Shown: positions 5,772-7,319 of the stretch, one piece after another | Numbering within the stretch: position 1 is the first letter of the stretch | Layout of the letters: each line of letters starts with the position of its first letter | Source of the DNA: Myxococcales bacterium | Lineage (GTDB): Bacteria > Myxococcota_A > UBA9160 > SMWR01 | Direction: 5' to 3' | Assembly: GCA_022571825.1 (NCBI GenBank) | Contig: JACZXC010000139.1 | Coordinates: 1 to 7,319 of the forward strand | DNA length: 7,319 nucleotides | Program-made: the position numbers and the translations under genes | The notes under the pieces: generated by a model | What the model was told of the DNA's origin: nothing | Database searches by the model: none | The model's input: the letters and a program-made list of their open reading frames with translations, nothing else

Positions 5772-6850
5772 CTCGTGGCGGAGGCAAACTGCACGCGGTC
5801 ATACTCGCTGGCGGGGCGGGAGAGCGGTTCTGGCCCGCCTCTCGGGAGCGGCGTCCCAAGCCGTTTCTCCGGGTCATCGACGGCAAGAGCCTGCTCGACG
5901 CCACCCTGACCCGGGCGCGCCGCTTCGCCGGTGGCGACCGGGTGTGGGTGATCTGTGGGCGCGAGCACGCGGGCGCGATCCGACGTGCGACCCGGCTTCC
6001 CGCGAAACGAATCCTCGTCGAGCCCAGGCGGCGCAATACGGCCATGGCCGTCGCGGTCGCGGCAGCGCGCGTCGCCGCCGAGGATCCCGGTGCCGTGCTC
6101 GCGGTGCTCCCGGCGGATCACGTGATTCCCGACGTTCGGGCCTTCGCCGCCGTCATCCGGCGGGCCGCCGCGGCTGCCCGGGAGGCCGCTGTGTTGGTGA
6201 CGCTGGGTGTCAAGCCGACCCGGCCCGACACTGGCTACGGGTACATCCAGGTGGGGGGGGCCGCCCCCGGACACCCGGGGTTGCGTCGCGTGCGGCGCTT
6301 CGTGGAGAAGCCCGATACCGCGAAGGCGCGCCGCTACTTCCAAGGCGGCCGCTATTTGTGGAACGCGGGCATTTTCGTCTGGACCGCCGAGACCATTCTC
6401 GCAGAGATCGAAGCCTGCGCGCCGGAACTTCACCGGGCCTTGGCGCCGCTGGCGGGTGGCGGGCGCCGGGTGACGGCCTCCGCCCTCGAGCGAGCCTACC
6501 GTCGGGCTCCGTCCCTGCCCATCGACGTGGCGGTCCTGGAGCGCAGCCGGCGGGTATGGACACTCCCCGTCGCGTTCCACTGGAGCGACGTGGGAACCTG
6601 GCAGGCCCTGGCCGAGGAGCTCGGCGTGGGCGTCGGGCGATCTCGGGTCGTGGCGGGGGATTTGGTTTTCGACGAACCCGGGGGCAATCTCGTCTGGGGC
6701 GGGGACCGGGTCATCGCCCTGCTCGGCGTCGAGGGCGTCGCCGTGATCGACACCGGCGATGCCCTGCTGGTGGTCCGGCTCGACCGCGCCTCGGACGTGA
6801 GACGCATCGTGGCCGCACTCCATGCGAAGGGACGCCGGGACGTCACGTAG
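5768..6850 (+). CDS. manC: Mannose-1-phosphate guanylyltransferase, single-domain
   Basis: This 360-residue nucleotidyltransferase makes GDP-mannose from mannose-1-phosphate and GTP, supplying Gmd. Motifs are VILAGGAGERFWPASR (11-26, GTP-binding loop) with RRPKPFL (28-34), EPRRRNTA (85-92), LPADHVI (114-120), DTGYGYI (154-160), FVEKPD (178-183), WNAGIF (198-203), LPIDVAVLE (250-258) and WSDVGTW (272-278). The length matches the single-domain type. The C-terminal cupin phosphomannose isomerase domain of long ManC/AlgA proteins is absent, so isomerase and phosphomannomutase must be encoded elsewhere. Two small departures from the usual WPLSR...PKQF pattern are seen (Ala24 and Pro32). ATG 5768 overlaps the previous stop as ATGA and has no good ribosome binding site, so it probably depends on translational coupling. 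A run of eight G residues lies inside the gene at 6253-6260. Confidence 0.94.
   Translation: MTRGGGKLHAVILAGGAGERFWPASRERRPKPFLRVIDGKSLLDATLTRARRFAGGDRVWVICGREHAGAIRRATRLPAKRILVEPRRRNTAMAVAVAAARVAAEDPGAVLAVLPADHVIPDVRAFAAVIRRAAAAAREAAVLVTLGVKPTRPDTGYGYIQVGGAAPGHPGLRRVRRFVEKPDTAKARRYFQGGRYLWNAGIFVWTAETILAEIEACAPELHRALAPLAGGGRRVTASALERAYRRAPSLPIDVAVLERSRRVWTLPVAFHWSDVGTWQALAEELGVGVGRSRVVAGDLVFDEPGGNLVWGGDRVIALLGVEGVAVIDTGDALLVVRLDRASDVRRIVAALHAKGRRDVT
6253..6260 (+). repeat. Homopolymer run of eight G inside manC
   Basis: Eight consecutive G residues code for V162-G163-G164 and the start of A165 in ManC, in a loop after the GYGYI motif. The run is followed by a C-rich stretch (6261-6268) that could pair with it. 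Such runs are prone to slippage, either in vivo or as a sequencing error; here the downstream frame remains intact. Confidence 0.8.
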
Positions 6851-6864
6851 GGATCCCAAAGGTC

Positions 6865-7319
6865 ATGCCCAGATCCGAGCGCGGCAAGCAAATCCACGAG
6901 TCTCTGCGAGCCATCCCGCTGTTCGCCGAAGTGAGCGACGTCGACCTCGAGGCGGTTGCCTCGTTGCTGATCGAGCGGCGCTTTCCCAAGAACAAGACGA
7001 TCGTCGAGGAGGGTATGCCCGGGGACTACATGTACATCGTGTGCGACGGGCGTGTGAAGGTGACGAAACTCTCGGGCGATGGTCGGGAGAAGATCCTGGA
7101 GATGCTCGGCAGCGGATCGTTCTTCGGCGAGCTCTCGTTGCTGGATGGTGCGCCCCGGTCGGCGAGTGTGAAGGCGCTCACCGAGACCAGAATGCTGGCG
7201 CTGTCCCGCGGCGACTTCCTGAACCTGCTTCAGCGCAGTCCCGATCTCTCGATGGCGGTCATTCAGGAGCTGACGGCGCGCCTCCGCCAGATGGACGACC
7301 AGGCCAGCTCCCTCTCGTT
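6865..7319 (+). CDS. Crp/Fnr-family transcriptional regulator, cNMP-binding domain (3' partial)
   Basis: The first 151 codons are present. They form a cyclic-nucleotide-binding beta-roll followed by the start of the dimerisation helix; the DNA-binding helix-turn-helix lies beyond the right edge. The N-terminal helix SLRAIPLFAEVSDVDLEAVA (13-32) is typical of the family. The glycine of MPGDYMYIV (51-59) marks a beta-roll turn. FFGELSLLDGAPRSASV (86-102) is the phosphate-binding cassette, with Glu89, Arg98 and Ser99 in the positions that bind cyclic-nucleotide phosphate and ribose in CRP. A cAMP-like or c-di-nucleotide ligand is therefore plausible, though the ligand cannot be assigned. No Fnr-type cysteine cluster is seen; the only cysteine is Cys60. 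The gene starts 15 nt after the manC stop with only a weak ribosome binding site, so co-transcription with the sugar genes is likely. It could regulate the locus, but a housekeeping regulator is also possible. Confidence 0.9.
   Translation, partial: MPRSERGKQIHESLRAIPLFAEVSDVDLEAVASLLIERRFPKNKTIVEEGMPGDYMYIVCDGRVKVTKLSGDGREKILEMLGSGSFFGELSLLDGAPRSASVKALTETRMLALSRGDFLNLLQRSPDLSMAVIQELTARLRQMDDQASSLS

Noticed and set aside
5474..6859. Long open frame on the - strand (461 codons)
   Set aside because: It is antisense to manC and the second epimerase, which both carry complete conserved motifs. The antisense translation shows no recognisable domain.
1..7319. tRNA, rRNA, CRISPR array, insertion sequence or attachment site
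   Set aside because: Nothing of the kind was seen. Coding sequence is nearly continuous, no spaced direct-repeat array or terminal inverted repeats with a transposase were found, and base composition looks even throughout.

Overview
The window reads as one uninterrupted stretch of a high-GC Gram-negative bacterial genome with eight genes, all on the + strand. They form part of an exopolysaccharide (or other surface glycan) biosynthesis locus. The lineage cannot be fixed from this sequence. The pairing of an ExeA-like ATPase with a short, cytoplasmic tyrosine-autokinase-type ATPase is typical of exosortase (XrtA/PEP-CTERM) polysaccharide loci, known from Proteobacteria and several other high-GC Gram-negative phyla. 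No exosortase or PEP-CTERM protein lies inside the window, so that link is inferred from family knowledge.

Layout. 1-782: 3' part of an ExeA/XrtA-associated AAA ATPase gene, cut by the window's left edge. 803-1693: CpsD/BY-kinase-like protein with an unusual Trp/Arg-rich repeat linker. 1694-1775: the only sizeable gap (82 bp), holding a small GC hairpin but no clear promoter or terminator. 1776-2855: integral-membrane MraY/WecA-family sugar-1-phosphate transferase. 2852-3853: GDP-mannose 4,6-dehydratase (gmd). 3850-4818: UDP-glucuronate 4-epimerase-like SDR. 4815-5771: UDP-hexose/UDP-GlcNAc 4-epimerase-like SDR (GalE/WbpP type). 5768-6850: mannose-1-phosphate guanylyltransferase (manC, single domain). 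6865-7319: N-terminal cyclic-nucleotide-binding part of a Crp/Fnr-type regulator, cut by the right edge.

How the genes fit together. ManC would make GDP-mannose, and Gmd converts it to GDP-4-keto-6-deoxymannose. The two epimerases would supply UDP-linked galacto-configured sugars (probably galacturonate and galactose, GalNAc or GalNAcA). The WecA-like enzyme would load the first sugar phosphate on undecaprenyl phosphate, and the kinase and ATPase would control chain polymerisation or export. The five genes from 1776 to 6850 are joined by four successive junctions of exactly 4 nt (ATGA or GTGA), so translation is probably coupled along the run. The enzyme that should use the Gmd product (a 4-reductase or aminotransferase), the phosphomannose isomerase and mutase, the UDP-glucose dehydrogenase and all further glycosyltransferases are absent and must lie elsewhere.

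Most genes are recognisable members of known families with intact motifs. The least ordinary item is the 15-bp tandem repeat in the kinase gene, which encodes a W-(Q/R)-W-R-P pentapeptide array. I do not see evidence for a wholly new system in this window.
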